Assembly: GCF_934191625.1 (NCBI RefSeq)
Contig: NZ_CAKPUG010000001.1
Span: forward strand, 310,001 to 374,000
Direction of reading: 5' to 3'
DNA length: 64,000 bases
DNA from: an uncultured Lactococcus sp.
GTDB lineage: Bacteria; Bacillota; Bacilli; Lactobacillales; Streptococcaceae
Part shown: piece after piece, positions 12,427 to 19,627 of the stretch
Layout of the letters: every line of letters begins with the position of its first letter
Numbering within the stretch: position 1 is the stretch's first letter
Notes under the pieces: model-generated
Databases searched by the model: none
Told to the model about the DNA's origin: nothing
Seen by the model: only the letters and a program-made list of their open reading frames with translations
Translations under genes and position numbers: made by a program

Positions 12427-12938
12427 GCACAGAGTTACTAATTCGTGAAGCAACCCCTGAAGATAGTATCGAGCTTATTGCTTTTCTTAATCAGGTAGGA
12501 AAAGAAAGTCATTTTTTGACTTTAGATGAGGCGGGGATTCTTATGTCTCCCACGCAGATGCAAGATTATTTAGCACAGATTCTTACGAAAGACAATAATG
12601 CTTATTTTCTAGCACTCATTGGTCAAGAAATTGCTGGAGTTCTACATATCACGGCAGATTTCCACTATCGCATCCGACATATTGGGGATATTTTTATTGC
12701 TGTAAGTTCACAATTTCAAGGATATGGTATTGCTTCCTTTTTATTTGAGGATGCCCTCGAATGGATTGAGGAGAGAGATGTGATAAAGCGACTGGAATTA
12801 ACTGTTCAAAAGCGTAATAAAGCGGCTATCCACTTATATAAAAAATTTGGATTTGAGCTTGAAACTATCCAAAAATATGGTGCACGTGATGAGTATGGTC
12901 AGCTCATAGATGTATATCAAATGGTCAAGTTTTTTTAA
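12423..12938 (+). CDS. GNAT-family N-acetyltransferase
   Basis: 171-residue acetyltransferase with the acetyl-CoA loop QFQGYGIASFLFE (about residues 98-110) and the C-terminal NKAAIHLYKKFGFE motif of the GNAT fold. It starts inside the tsaE stop (ATGA), so translation is coupled. It is not RimI-like in length or sequence. A tsaE-GNAT-LCP order is seen in lactococci and streptococci, but the substrate is unknown. Confidence 0.85.
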   Translation: MSTELLIREATPEDSIELIAFLNQVGKESHFLTLDEAGILMSPTQMQDYLAQILTKDNNAYFLALIGQEIAGVLHITADFHYRIRHIGDIFIAVSSQFQGYGIASFLFEDALEWIEERDVIKRLELTVQKRNKAAIHLYKKFGFELETIQKYGARDEYGQLIDVYQMVKFF

Positions 12939-13019
12939 GATAAACAGAGGGATCAAGTAGGGGGAACAAAAAACCTATTTGGTCATTTTTTCATTTCCTG
13001 TTGTTTATTTGTAGAAATT

Positions 13020-13028
13020 TGATATAAT
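13020..13028 (+). promoter_or_regulatory. Extended -10 of the LCP gene, predicted start on the ATG
   Basis: TGATATAAT, with TTGTTT 16 bases before the hexamer (13001-13006), ends 7 bases before the ATG at 13035; no ribosome site fits between. Confidence 0.6.
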
Positions 13029-13034
13029 TTTACT

Positions 13035-14405
13035 ATGAAACTTTGGAAAAAATCGCTGTTGATGATCGTTGGGATCATCGCCTTAACGGCTGGAGCAGCC
13101 ACTGTCTATGTTTCGACAGTTTTAGATAGCACAACAAAAGCCTTCTCGAAAACCTATGCGGAAGTTGGAAGCACAGATGCAGGCAAAATTATCAAAGCGA
13201 CTGAGCCATTAACGATTTTACTTATGGGGGTCGATACTGGCGGAGCTGACCGTGGAGGATCAACCAGCTGGGATGGGAATTCTGATTCACAGATTGTGAT
13301 GACTCTCAATCCTAAAACAAATACAACAACGATGATTTCTCTTGAGCGTGATGTTATGTCTAATATTTTGGATGATAAAGGAAACACTATATCCACTCAA
13401 AAGATGAATGCTGCTTATCCGATGGGGTATAATTCAGGAGGACTGGAAACGGGAGTCCAATATGCCATGAAGACAATCGGGGAACAGGCTGGTATTAATG
13501 TGGATAATTTCCTCATGATTAACTTTGATGGCCTTGTCAACTTGGTTAATGATGTGGGCGGTATTGATATTGACAATACAACTGGTCAGACCCTTTATAT
13601 CTCTGATACGGAGCCGGCTTACACTGCGAAAGTTCCACCAGGTAAACAACATATTAATGGAGATCAAGCTCTTGTTTATGCGCGTGATCGCCATCATTTA
13701 CCTAATGGAGACTATGGACGTGCAGCCCATCAGCGGGAAGTTATTTCAGCAGTCGTGACGAAACTCTTGGCATTGAACAATATCACTCAATATCAAAAAT
13801 TCTTAGATGATATTAGTGAAGATATCAAAACAAATATCCCGATCAACGGTTCAACTTTAACTTCTTTATTAGGTTATAAAGACTGTTTCAATAAAGTTGT
13901 TTCGATTCAATATCAAGGTATTGATTATATGAATCCAGGAGATGGTGGGTCGTACCAGCTCTTGTCTACAAATACAACTTTAGCAGTTCAAAACGCTTTA
14001 CGTAACTCTCTGAAAAAAGAAACGAGCAATACTGTGAGTAATAATTTGATTACTTACGAAACATTGACCGGTTATACACCTGATTCTTATTTCATGCCTT
14101 CAGCAACAGTTACAGAAAATGGAAAATCAACCGTTTATGGTATTGATGTAGATGGTTCCTTTGTGAATCTCAACAGTAGCAACTCTTCGACCTATGTTGC
14201 GACAGATGGTAGTGCAGCAACAAGTGATAAGCCAGCTTCATCTGATAAGACGAAGGCTTCTAGTGAAAGTCAAACAGCAACTACCCCAGCTCCTAACGGG
14301 ACTTCAGTAGATGATGGTACAGTCTCTGGAACTACTGACCCAGGAATGGGAGGAGCGAGTGCAGATGGTACAACCACCTATGTTGATCCTTACACAGGAC
14401 AATAA
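13035..14405 (+). CDS. LytR-CpsA-Psr (LCP) family wall-polymer ligase
   Basis: Membrane-anchored enzyme expected to transfer undecaprenyl-linked teichoic acid or polysaccharide to peptidoglycan. One N-terminal membrane helix (about residues 7-28) precedes the LCP catalytic domain: LLMGVDTGG, the conserved arginines in SLERDVMS, DLVNDVGGIDI-like segment near residue 174, and YARDRHHLPNGDYGRAAHQREV. Length 456. The last ~75 residues are Ser/Thr/Gly rich and look like an extended extracellular tail. It has its own promoter placing transcription start on the ATG, so it is a candidate leaderless message. The neighbouring tRNA-Arg follows by about 60 bases. Confidence 0.93.
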   Translation: MKLWKKSLLMIVGIIALTAGAATVYVSTVLDSTTKAFSKTYAEVGSTDAGKIIKATEPLTILLMGVDTGGADRGGSTSWDGNSDSQIVMTLNPKTNTTTMISLERDVMSNILDDKGNTISTQKMNAAYPMGYNSGGLETGVQYAMKTIGEQAGINVDNFLMINFDGLVNLVNDVGGIDIDNTTGQTLYISDTEPAYTAKVPPGKQHINGDQALVYARDRHHLPNGDYGRAAHQREVISAVVTKLLALNNITQYQKFLDDISEDIKTNIPINGSTLTSLLGYKDCFNKVVSIQYQGIDYMNPGDGGSYQLLSTNTTLAVQNALRNSLKKETSNTVSNNLITYETLTGYTPDSYFMPSATVTENGKSTVYGIDVDGSFVNLNSSNSSTYVATDGSAATSDKPASSDKTKASSESQTATTPAPNGTSVDDGTVSGTTDPGMGGASADGTTTYVDPYTGQ

Positions 14406-14468
14406 TTGCCTCAATTAGAAAAATATGATAAACTAGACAAGTAGTGTAAAAATCTACTTGTTTATTTT

Positions 14469-14542
14469 GGTCCGATAGCTCAGCTGGATAGAGCATTCGC
14501 CTTCTAAGCGAACGGTCGAGGGTTCGAATCCCCCTCGGATCA
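14469..14542 (+). tRNA. tRNA-Arg (anticodon TCT)
   Basis: A 74-base cloverleaf: acceptor GGTCCGA/TCGGATC, D arm AGCTCAGCTGGATAGAGC, anticodon stem TTCGC/GCGAA around CTTCTAA (anticodon TCT, reads AGA), T arm GAGGGTTCGAATCCCCCTC, discriminator A. CCA is not encoded. Confidence 0.96.
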
Positions 14543-14556
14543 TGGTGCCAAACCTC

Positions 14557-14585
14557 GCTCCGCCTTCGTGGCGGGGCATTTTTTG
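14557..14585 (+). terminator. Terminator after tRNA-Arg(TCT)
   Basis: GC-rich hairpin GCTCCGCC / GGCGGGGC with loop TTCGT followed by ATTTTTTG. Confidence 0.88.
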
Positions 14586-14623
14586 TTCTAGTAATAAATT
14601 ATTTAAAAAGAAATTTTGATTTT

Positions 14624-14659
14624 AAAAAAAACACTTCAAGTTGAAGTGCTTTTTTTTTA
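14624..14659. terminator. Bidirectional terminator at the left edge of the phage-like island
   Basis: CACTTC / GAAGTG hairpin with A-run before and T-run after, so it can end the leftward immA transcript and rightward readthrough. Confidence 0.8.
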
Positions 14660-14694
14660 GGCTTATTATGTGTGTATTCCGTTATAACTCTAAG

Positions 14695-15285
14695 CTAGCA
14701 CGCATAATCTAACTTTAAAATTTTTTTAAAAATTTCCACGGCAGCATCATAATCCTCGTAAGGTAAATTATAAGCTTCAAGAAACTGGTAAGTATTGATT
14801 TGTTCAACAATATCAAAGTGCGATATATAGTCAATTACACATTCTTTGAGTGTCATCCTGCTAAAATCTTGTGCTCGATTGTCTGGTTTATTTAATGCAT
14901 GTATCACTTCCTCATTCACTTTACAGAGGAGAGCAAAAGAAGTGTCACACGGACAACCCGAAATTTCAATAAATTTTTGAAAGAGTTCAAAATTGCCGCC
15001 TTCGGATACAAAGATATCCCAAAGGAATAGTATTGCCTCTTTGTTTGTCCGTTTCTCCTGAGGACTGGTTGTATCACATTCTCCAAGACGATAACGATCA
15101 TTGTTCTTAATGTGCATTAATTCATGACACAATTTAAAGGCCTTGACTGTCTTAGGATTAAAAATAGTAATTTTTTTTCTATTATTTGTTACCGCATCCA
15201 ATGGAAAATAGTTGTCCCCGATAACTTCAATTCCATATTTTTCTATCTCAAGAAGGATACGCTCTATTAATTCCTGTTCGTTCAT
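14695..15285 (-). CDS. ImmA/IrrE-family metallopeptidase
   Basis: 196-residue protein with the zinc-protease motif HELMH (in KLCHELMHIKNN, near residue 52). In the known family (ImmA of ICEBs1, IrrE) such proteases cleave or relieve a cognate XRE repressor, which is encoded 11 bases upstream here. The C-terminal half is acidic and less conserved. Two of the three cysteines lie in CPCDTS near residue 111. The pair is read leftwards from an operator-rich divergent promoter. Role as an anti-repressor is inferred from pairing, not shown by the sequence. Confidence 0.82.
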   Translation of the reverse strand: MNEQELIERILLEIEKYGIEVIGDNYFPLDAVTNNRKKITIFNPKTVKAFKLCHELMHIKNNDRYRLGECDTTSPQEKRTNKEAILFLWDIFVSEGGNFELFQKFIEISGCPCDTSFALLCKVNEEVIHALNKPDNRAQDFSRMTLKECVIDYISHFDIVEQINTYQFLEAYNLPYEDYDAAVEIFKKILKLDYAC

Positions 15286-15296
15286 AGAGCCTCCGC

Positions 15297-15641
15297 TTAA
15301 TCTTCAAGACGCTTACCTAAAATAAGTTTTAGAGCTGTTTTAACTTCATCAGTAAGTGGTTTCCCATCAAAAGATACCCATTCGTCCCAATCCACCTTGC
15401 TCTCGTCTACTAAAGGAGCAAGATCAATAGGCTCTTGGTGATTGTCTTTTTCTTCATAGCCAAGGAGGTAATCCATACTAACATTAAAGTATTTAGCGAC
15501 CGCTGTTACTTTATCCACACCGGGGGTTTGTTTACTCCAACGGCGTATTGTCCCATTACCATAGCCCAAATGTTCCTCGATTTGCCTTATGGATACCTGC
15601 TTTTGGGCAGCTAACTCTTTTATTTTTTCGTATAAATCCAA
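15297..15641 (-). CDS. XRE-family phage-type repressor
   Basis: About 114-residue helix-turn-helix regulator: residues 1-60 hold the HTH (VSIRQIEEHLGYGNGTIRRW) and the DYLLG ending usual for CI-type and ICE repressors. The remaining C-terminus is acidic with KTALKLILGK near the end. The longest frame begins at a GTG at 15671, but TTG at 15641 has AAAGG nine bases before it and gives the typical MDLYEKIKEL start, so I prefer it. It lies between immA and a set of operator repeats, consistent with autoregulation and repression of the divergent small genes. Confidence 0.85.
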   Translation of the reverse strand: MDLYEKIKELAAQKQVSIRQIEEHLGYGNGTIRRWSKQTPGVDKVTAVAKYFNVSMDYLLGYEEKDNHQEPIDLAPLVDESKVDWDEWVSFDGKPLTDEVKTALKLILGKRLED

Positions 15642-15679
15642 ATTTATCAACCTTTCAGTATAACTTTCCACGTATGTAG

Positions 15680-15727
15680 CATATTAGTATAATTAACTCT
15701 TGACAATTTATACCAATATGCTATAAT
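15680..15727 (+). promoter_or_regulatory. Divergent promoter with paired operators
   Basis: CATATTAGTATAA (15680-15692) and its near-exact inverse TTATACCAATATG (15708-15720) are separated by 15 bases. The second lies inside the spacer of a strong rightward promoter, TTGACA (15700-15705), N16, TATAAT (15722-15727). This is the layout of a phage repressor operator. Confidence 0.75.
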
Positions 15728-15772
15728 GGTTCTTGTATAGAAGATTTACAACCTTCACAAAGAGTCCCTATA

Positions 15773-15850
15773 AGGTAAGGGTGAGTATGATTATACACCC
15801 CTGTTAATAGGTTTTTCTTTCTACATTTATTGTAGCTTATTAGTATATAT
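15773..15850 (+). promoter_or_regulatory. Leader hairpin and third operator-like copy
   Basis: A hairpin with arms AGGGTG/CACCCCT (about 15777-15802) followed by a T-rich tract could act as an attenuator. It contains a six-codon ORF (15787-15807). Further right, CTTATTAGTATATA (15837-15850) repeats the operator core ATTAGTATA. Confidence 0.45.
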
Positions 15851-15924
15851 TAGTCAAGTTAGAATAGACAAAAATTCTATGAGTGGTGGGTGTTGTAAAA
15901 ATTTCGCATAGAAAGGAAGGATGT

Positions 15925-16131
15925 ATGTCAATACCTCAGAAAAAAATCCCTCAGACTAAGGGAAAAAATAAAATATTGTTAGAGAACAGCAATCAGGAAG
16001 ATTGGGAGTTCGAGAGAGAACTACTGGAGCGGGAATTAGAGCGGCGAAAGCATGAAAGTAAGGAGAAGCGTAGAATGCGGCGGAAGATGCAAAGAGAAAA
16101 AATGCTTGCTAACTTGCATCAAAATGATTAA
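15925..16131 (+). CDS. Small highly charged protein, phage-like, unknown function
   Basis: 68 residues, starting at an ATG that follows GAAAGGAAGG; an in-frame GTG/ATG further upstream has no such site. Almost the whole second half is Glu/Arg/Lys (FERELLERELERRKHESKEKRR), likely a single charged helix or coiled coil. Such proteins are common among early genes of lactococcal phages and plasmids. No family is recognised. It is transcribed away from the repressor. Confidence 0.6.
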   Translation: MSIPQKKIPQTKGKNKILLENSNQEDWEFERELLERELERRKHESKEKRRMRRKMQREKMLANLHQND

Positions 16132-16142
16132 GGAGGTAGATA

Positions 16143-16358
16143 ATGAAAAAGTTATATGCGGTTTATAGAGGAGAATCTTTTTTAGATTGTGGAACAGCCA
16201 GTGAACTTGCAGAGCGTTTTAATACTAATCTAGAAAATATATATTCCAAAGTTAGTAAAGAGCGCAAAGCAAGGAGTAGAGGCCAATCTTTTTCAGACAA
16301 TACCTTGCATTGGTATAGTTTTGATTATGTCAATGACGAGAATTTATGGCTTTCATAG
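16143..16358 (+). CDS. Small phage-like protein, unknown function
   Basis: 71 residues, start at 16143 with a strong AAGGAGG site; 11 bases after the previous gene, so probably one operon. It begins MKKLYAVYRGESFLDCGTASELAERF, which resembles short phage proteins with a helix-turn-helix-like middle (ASELAERFNTNLENIYSKV). Function not recognised. The stretch 16359-16555 after it has no gene and no clear terminator. Confidence 0.62.
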   Translation: MKKLYAVYRGESFLDCGTASELAERFNTNLENIYSKVSKERKARSRGQSFSDNTLHWYSFDYVNDENLWLS

Positions 16359-16555
16359 CAAAAGTTTCATTTGGATGAACTCGAAATGTATACGGGCATT
16401 TTTAGACTCTATATTGACACATGTTTTTTTGGTGAAAGAGTGTCTAAGCTAAGCAATGCAAGTTTGAGTACAATAAAGGGTTTTCAATATAGTGTAGGGA
16501 TTCTGTAGAATAAGGGCAAACTCTAAATTATGTTAGACAAATATATACTTGATTT

Positions 16556-16564
16556 TGCTATAAT
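16556..16564 (+). promoter_or_regulatory. Extended -10 of truA, predicted start on the ATG
   Basis: TGCTATAAT ends 7 bases before the ATG at 16571, exactly the geometry seen before tsaE. Confidence 0.55.
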
Positions 16565-16570
16565 ATAAGC

Positions 16571-17317
16571 ATGACTAGATATATGGCAACGATTGCTTAT
16601 GATGGCACAAATTTTGCAGGCTTTCAAACCCAAAATAATCAGCGGACTGTGCAAGAAGAGATTGAAAAAGTCTTGACAAAATTGAATTCTCACCAGAACG
16701 TGATATTGCATGGATCTGGCCGTACTGATTCAGGTGTACATGCACATGCTCAACGTATACATTTCGACTTACAAGGGCAGCGTGATGAAGAACGTTTACG
16801 CTTTGCTTTGGACACGCAAACCCCAGCGGATATCGCCTTTCATGAAGTAATACAAGTTGAAGATAACTTTCATGTTCGCTTTAACAAGCATGAAAAAATT
16901 TATGAGTATTTCCTTGAAAACAGTAAAGTGAGGAGTCCCTTCCACCGTCTTTATCGAGCCCATTTTCGTTATAAACTTGATGAAAATTTGATGCGACAAG
17001 CCTTAGCGGATTTGGTGGGTACACATGATTTTACTGGTTTTACAGCAGCAGGTGCTACAGTTGAAGATAAGGTGCGTACGATTACGCAAGCTGAGCTTGT
17101 GAAACTTGATGATGTGACTTATAAATTTATTTTTCGCGGTAATGGTTTTCTTTATAAACAAGTCCGTAATATGATGGGAACTATTATAAAAATAGGAAAT
17201 AGGCGGATGCCTGTCTCGCAAATTAAAAAGATTTTAGAAAGTAAAAATCGTGACCTAGCTGGTCCGACTGCAGCCCCAGAAGGGCTCTATCTCAAGGAGG
17301 TTATTTATCTTGACTAA
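16571..17317 (+). CDS. truA: tRNA pseudouridine(38-40) synthase
   Basis: Makes pseudouridine at positions 38-40 of the tRNA anticodon arm. The catalytic aspartate is in GSGRTDSGVHA (about residues 51-61), and the family motif FLYKQVRNMMGTI is near residue 195. Length 248 is normal. No ribosome site precedes the ATG, and a promoter -10 sits just before it, so the message may be leaderless. Its end overlaps the pdxK start by eight bases, and the pdxK ribosome site lies inside truA. Confidence 0.95.
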   Translation: MTRYMATIAYDGTNFAGFQTQNNQRTVQEEIEKVLTKLNSHQNVILHGSGRTDSGVHAHAQRIHFDLQGQRDEERLRFALDTQTPADIAFHEVIQVEDNFHVRFNKHEKIYEYFLENSKVRSPFHRLYRAHFRYKLDENLMRQALADLVGTHDFTGFTAAGATVEDKVRTITQAELVKLDDVTYKFIFRGNGFLYKQVRNMMGTIIKIGNRRMPVSQIKKILESKNRDLAGPTAAPEGLYLKEVIYLD

Positions 17318-18143
17318 AAATATTGTTGCTGTACATGACATTTCTTGCGTAGGTCGTTGTTCCTCAACAGTGGCGCTTCCGATTATTAGTGCTTATGGCA
17401 TAGAGTGTCGACTATTGCCCACAGCGCTTTTATCAACACATACAGGTGGTTTTACCAACTTTACTTATCTTGACCTTACAGATGAAATGCGCAACATTAT
17501 TCAAGCCTGGCAAGAATTAAATCTCCATATGGATGGAATTTACAGTGGCTTTATGGCTTCTGCAGAACAAATTGACGTGCTTAAAGACTTGATTGGCATA
17601 TATAAAGATGCGAATAATATGGCCATTATTGACCCCGTCATGGCTGATCATGGAAAGCTTTATAATGTTTTCGATATGCATTTTGTAGAAAAAATGGGTG
17701 AACTTTTGCCTTATGCGGATGTTCTTTTGCCCAATATCACTGAAGCGTGCCTTTTAACAGGAACACCTTACCAAGAAGGTGTGCATACAGAAGCATTTAT
17801 TGAAATGCTCATTGAGAAATTACAAGCACGTGGGGCAAAAAATATTGTTTTGACGGGTGTCATGCTTGATGAAAAATACATTGGCGCTGCTGCTGCAAGA
17901 AGTACCGGACAGATTGATTATATCTTGGCAGAAAAATTGCCAGGGGCTTATCATGGCACTGGAGATATCTTTGGTTCGGTTTTATCCGCAGAGCTGACCA
18001 ATGGCAAAACTTTAACGGCAGCAACACGAGAAGCTGTTGACTTTGTAGTTAAATCAATAAAAAATACACCAAAATCTGCTGATAAGCGTTACGGAGTAGA
18101 ATTTGAACAAACTTTGAAAAGTAAAAGAAAGCAGGATCAATGA
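17310..18143 (+). CDS. pdxK: Pyridoxamine/pyridoxal/pyridoxine kinase
   Basis: 277-residue kinase of the PdxY/PdxK ribokinase type that phosphorylates vitamin B6 forms. N-terminal AVHDISCVGRCSST, central NITEACLLTG and C-terminal GTGDIFGSVL (ATP/anion-hole motif with catalytic Asp) are visible. The start is TTG at 17310, preceded by AAGGAGG. It overlaps truA at its start and the ECF S component at its end (ATGA), forming a salvage operon with that transporter. Confidence 0.9.
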   Translation: MTKNIVAVHDISCVGRCSSTVALPIISAYGIECRLLPTALLSTHTGGFTNFTYLDLTDEMRNIIQAWQELNLHMDGIYSGFMASAEQIDVLKDLIGIYKDANNMAIIDPVMADHGKLYNVFDMHFVEKMGELLPYADVLLPNITEACLLTGTPYQEGVHTEAFIEMLIEKLQARGAKNIVLTGVMLDEKYIGAAAARSTGQIDYILAEKLPGAYHGTGDIFGSVLSAELTNGKTLTAATREAVDFVVKSIKNTPKSADKRYGVEFEQTLKSKRKQDQ

Positions 18144-18622
18144 AGTACTCAACTAAAAAATTAACTCTGTTGGCTTTGTTAGCTGCCTTGACATTTGTTT
18201 TGGGCTATTTCACAAAAATACCTATTCCTGGTGGTTATTTTACCTTGCTTGATGCGGGTATTTTCACGACAGCCATGCTTCTTGGAAAACGTGAAGGACT
18301 GATCGTAGGTGCCTTGGCAGGATTTCTTAATGACTTTATTGCTGGATATGCGGCATACATGTTCTTTACCTTAGTCATTCATGGACTACAAGGCTATTTA
18401 GGTGTTATAACAAAAAATAAAGCACTAAATTTTGTTCTGGCTACTGTGGTGATGGTCGGCGGGTATTTTGTAGCAGATATGTACATTGTTGGAAGCCTAG
18501 CAGTAGCATTACCTGACATGGCAATTAATGCTGTGCAAACCAGTGCGGGCTTTGTCGTTGCTTTACTCCTTACAGAAATTCTTAAGAAATCAGGTGCTCT
18601 TCATGGACTTAAAACAAATTAA
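18140..18622 (+). CDS. ECF transporter S component, predicted vitamin B6 type
   Basis: 160-residue integral membrane protein with about five to six hydrophobic segments and the ECF substrate-binding subunit start ([18 protein letters not shown]). It provides substrate binding to a shared ECF energising module encoded elsewhere. The overlap with the pyridoxal kinase gene suggests a pyridoxine or related substrate (PdxU-like); this is contextual. Its last 20 bases overlap the next gene in another frame. Confidence 0.82.
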   Translation: MKYSTKKLTLLALLAALTFVLGYFTKIPIPGGYFTLLDAGIFTTAMLLGKREGLIVGALAGFLNDFIAGYAAYMFFTLVIHGLQGYLGVITKNKALNFVLATVVMVGGYFVADMYIVGSLAVALPDMAINAVQTSAGFVVALLLTEILKKSGALHGLKTN

Positions 18623-19142
18623 AGAAGATACAAAAATAATTATTGAAGATGTTATTGAAAAGACTGGGATACAAGCTGGCCAAATTTTTGTATTGGGTCT
18701 GTCTAGTTCCGAAGTTAACGGTGGTATAATTGGCAAAAACTCCTCAGCAGAGATTGGCGAAGTAATCGTGGAAAGGATTTATGAATCACTCAAGCAGCGG
18801 GAAATTTATTTAGCTGTCCAAGCTTGCGAGCACCTTAATCGTGCTTTACTTGTGGAGCAAGAATTAGCGGACAAAAAAGATTTGGAAATCGTTTCTGTTG
18901 TGCCGCAGCTCCATGCAGGAGGCAGTGGGCAAGTAGCAGCCTATAAGCTTTTTAAATCGCCCGTAGAAGTAGAGCATCTTACAGCATATGCTGGTCTAGA
19001 TATTGGTGATACCTCTATTGGGATGCATGTAAAGCATGTTCAAATACCTGTGCGACCTGTCTTGAAAGAACTTGGTGGAGCGCATGTTACAGCTCTTAAA
19101 ACACGTCCTAAGCTTATTGGGGGGGAACGTGCAAAATATTAA
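18603..19142 (+). CDS. TIGR01440/YwlG family protein
   Basis: 179-residue conserved protein of unknown function, common next to various metabolic genes in Firmicutes. Recognisable stretches are [27 protein letters not shown] and [13 protein letters not shown] start at ATG 18603 (MDLKQIKED), inside the end of the S-component gene, instead of a longer frame beginning 75 bases upstream. It is the fourth gene in the truA-pdxK-S component chain. No biochemical role is established. Confidence 0.85.
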   Translation: MDLKQIKEDTKIIIEDVIEKTGIQAGQIFVLGLSSSEVNGGIIGKNSSAEIGEVIVERIYESLKQREIYLAVQACEHLNRALLVEQELADKKDLEIVSVVPQLHAGGSGQVAAYKLFKSPVEVEHLTAYAGLDIGDTSIGMHVKHVQIPVRPVLKELGGAHVTALKTRPKLIGGERAKY

Positions 19143-19246
19143 TAGTTAAAAGACTATCTAAGTGCTTCGCTAGAAATTTTGCATATCAGTGGGGAATAAG
19201 GACAAAGTGTGAGAAAATGAATTTAAGATTAAAGAGGGAGGTGCAG

Positions 19247-19309
19247 ATGACAGATAAACTTGTAGCAGATGGCCTTAAAAAGAAATCGGATATTCGCGAA
19301 ACCTACTGA
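19247..19309 (+). CDS. Candidate 20-residue small protein
   Basis: ATG at 19247 follows GAGGGAGG by five bases and encodes MTDKLVADGLKKKSDIRETY, then TGA. A strong terminator lies 16 bases beyond the stop, so ribosome site, ORF and terminator form a compact unit. It could be a small peptide gene or the 5' remnant of a longer lost gene. No family recognised. Confidence 0.4.
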   Translation: MTDKLVADGLKKKSDIRETY

Positions 19310-19324
19310 TATTCACTAATTTCT

Positions 19325-19357
19325 AAAAGAGGGTAGATGTTCCTATCCTCTTTTTTA
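19325..19357 (+). terminator. Rho-independent terminator before pyrG
   Basis: AAAGAGG..TAG / CTAT..CCTCTTTTTT hairpin and T run. Confidence 0.85.
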
Positions 19358-19378
19358 TACCCAATAAAATTTAGGACC

Positions 19379-19407
19379 TTGACAAAAAAATCAAAATCAT
19401 ATAGAAT
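19379..19407 (+). promoter_or_regulatory. pyrG promoter
   Basis: TTGACA (19379-19384), 17-base spacer, TAGAAT (19402-19407). The predicted start is the GGGC at 19415-19418. Confidence 0.85.
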
Positions 19408-19414
19408 AATATTC

Positions 19415-19473
19415 GGGCACCGCTTTTTGCGGTAAAGTCAGAAGCTCCCTTATAAAAGGGAGCTTATTTTTTT
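19415..19473 (+). promoter_or_regulatory. pyrG leader with CTP-type attenuator
   Basis: The transcript should start 5'-GGGC. Downstream is a perfect 10-bp terminator, AAGCTCCCTT / AAGGGAGCTT with loop ATAA (19442-19465) and a T run. In Bacillus and Lactococcus pyrG, low CTP makes polymerase stutter and add extra 5' G residues that pair with the C/U-rich arm and block termination. The GGG start and CUCCCUU arm fit that model. A small ACCGC/GCGGT hairpin lies between. Confidence 0.82.
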
Positions 19474-19477
19474 GTTT

Positions 19478-19584
19478 CGCTACTAGTATTTAGGGCTACA
19501 GCCATTAAATATTAGACGGCAAGCTCTATGGAGTTTTGTCTAAGCGCCTCATTAGGAAAAATAGAATTCAATTATTTTTCCGGC
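19478..19584 (+). repeat. Three-hairpin structured element, copy A
   Basis: Between the pyrG attenuator and the pyrG ribosome site. Hairpin I pairs 19483-19492 with 19506-19515 and has inner GGCT/AGCC arms; hairpin II has AGAC/GTCT arms (19515-19542); a linker GCGCCTCATTAG follows; hairpin III pairs GGAAAAAT with ATTTTTCC (19555-19581). Copy B at 57995-58106 has the same order with compensatory changes. Confidence 0.65.
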
Positions 19585-19627
19585 ACATTTTCCCAGGCTT
19601 AATATAGAAAACAGAGGAGATTTCGCA

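Noticed and set aside
14469..16570. Integration of the phage-like island into tRNA-Arg with att repeats
   Set aside because: No copy of the tRNA 3' end was found at the right side near 16359-16570, and no integrase gene is present.
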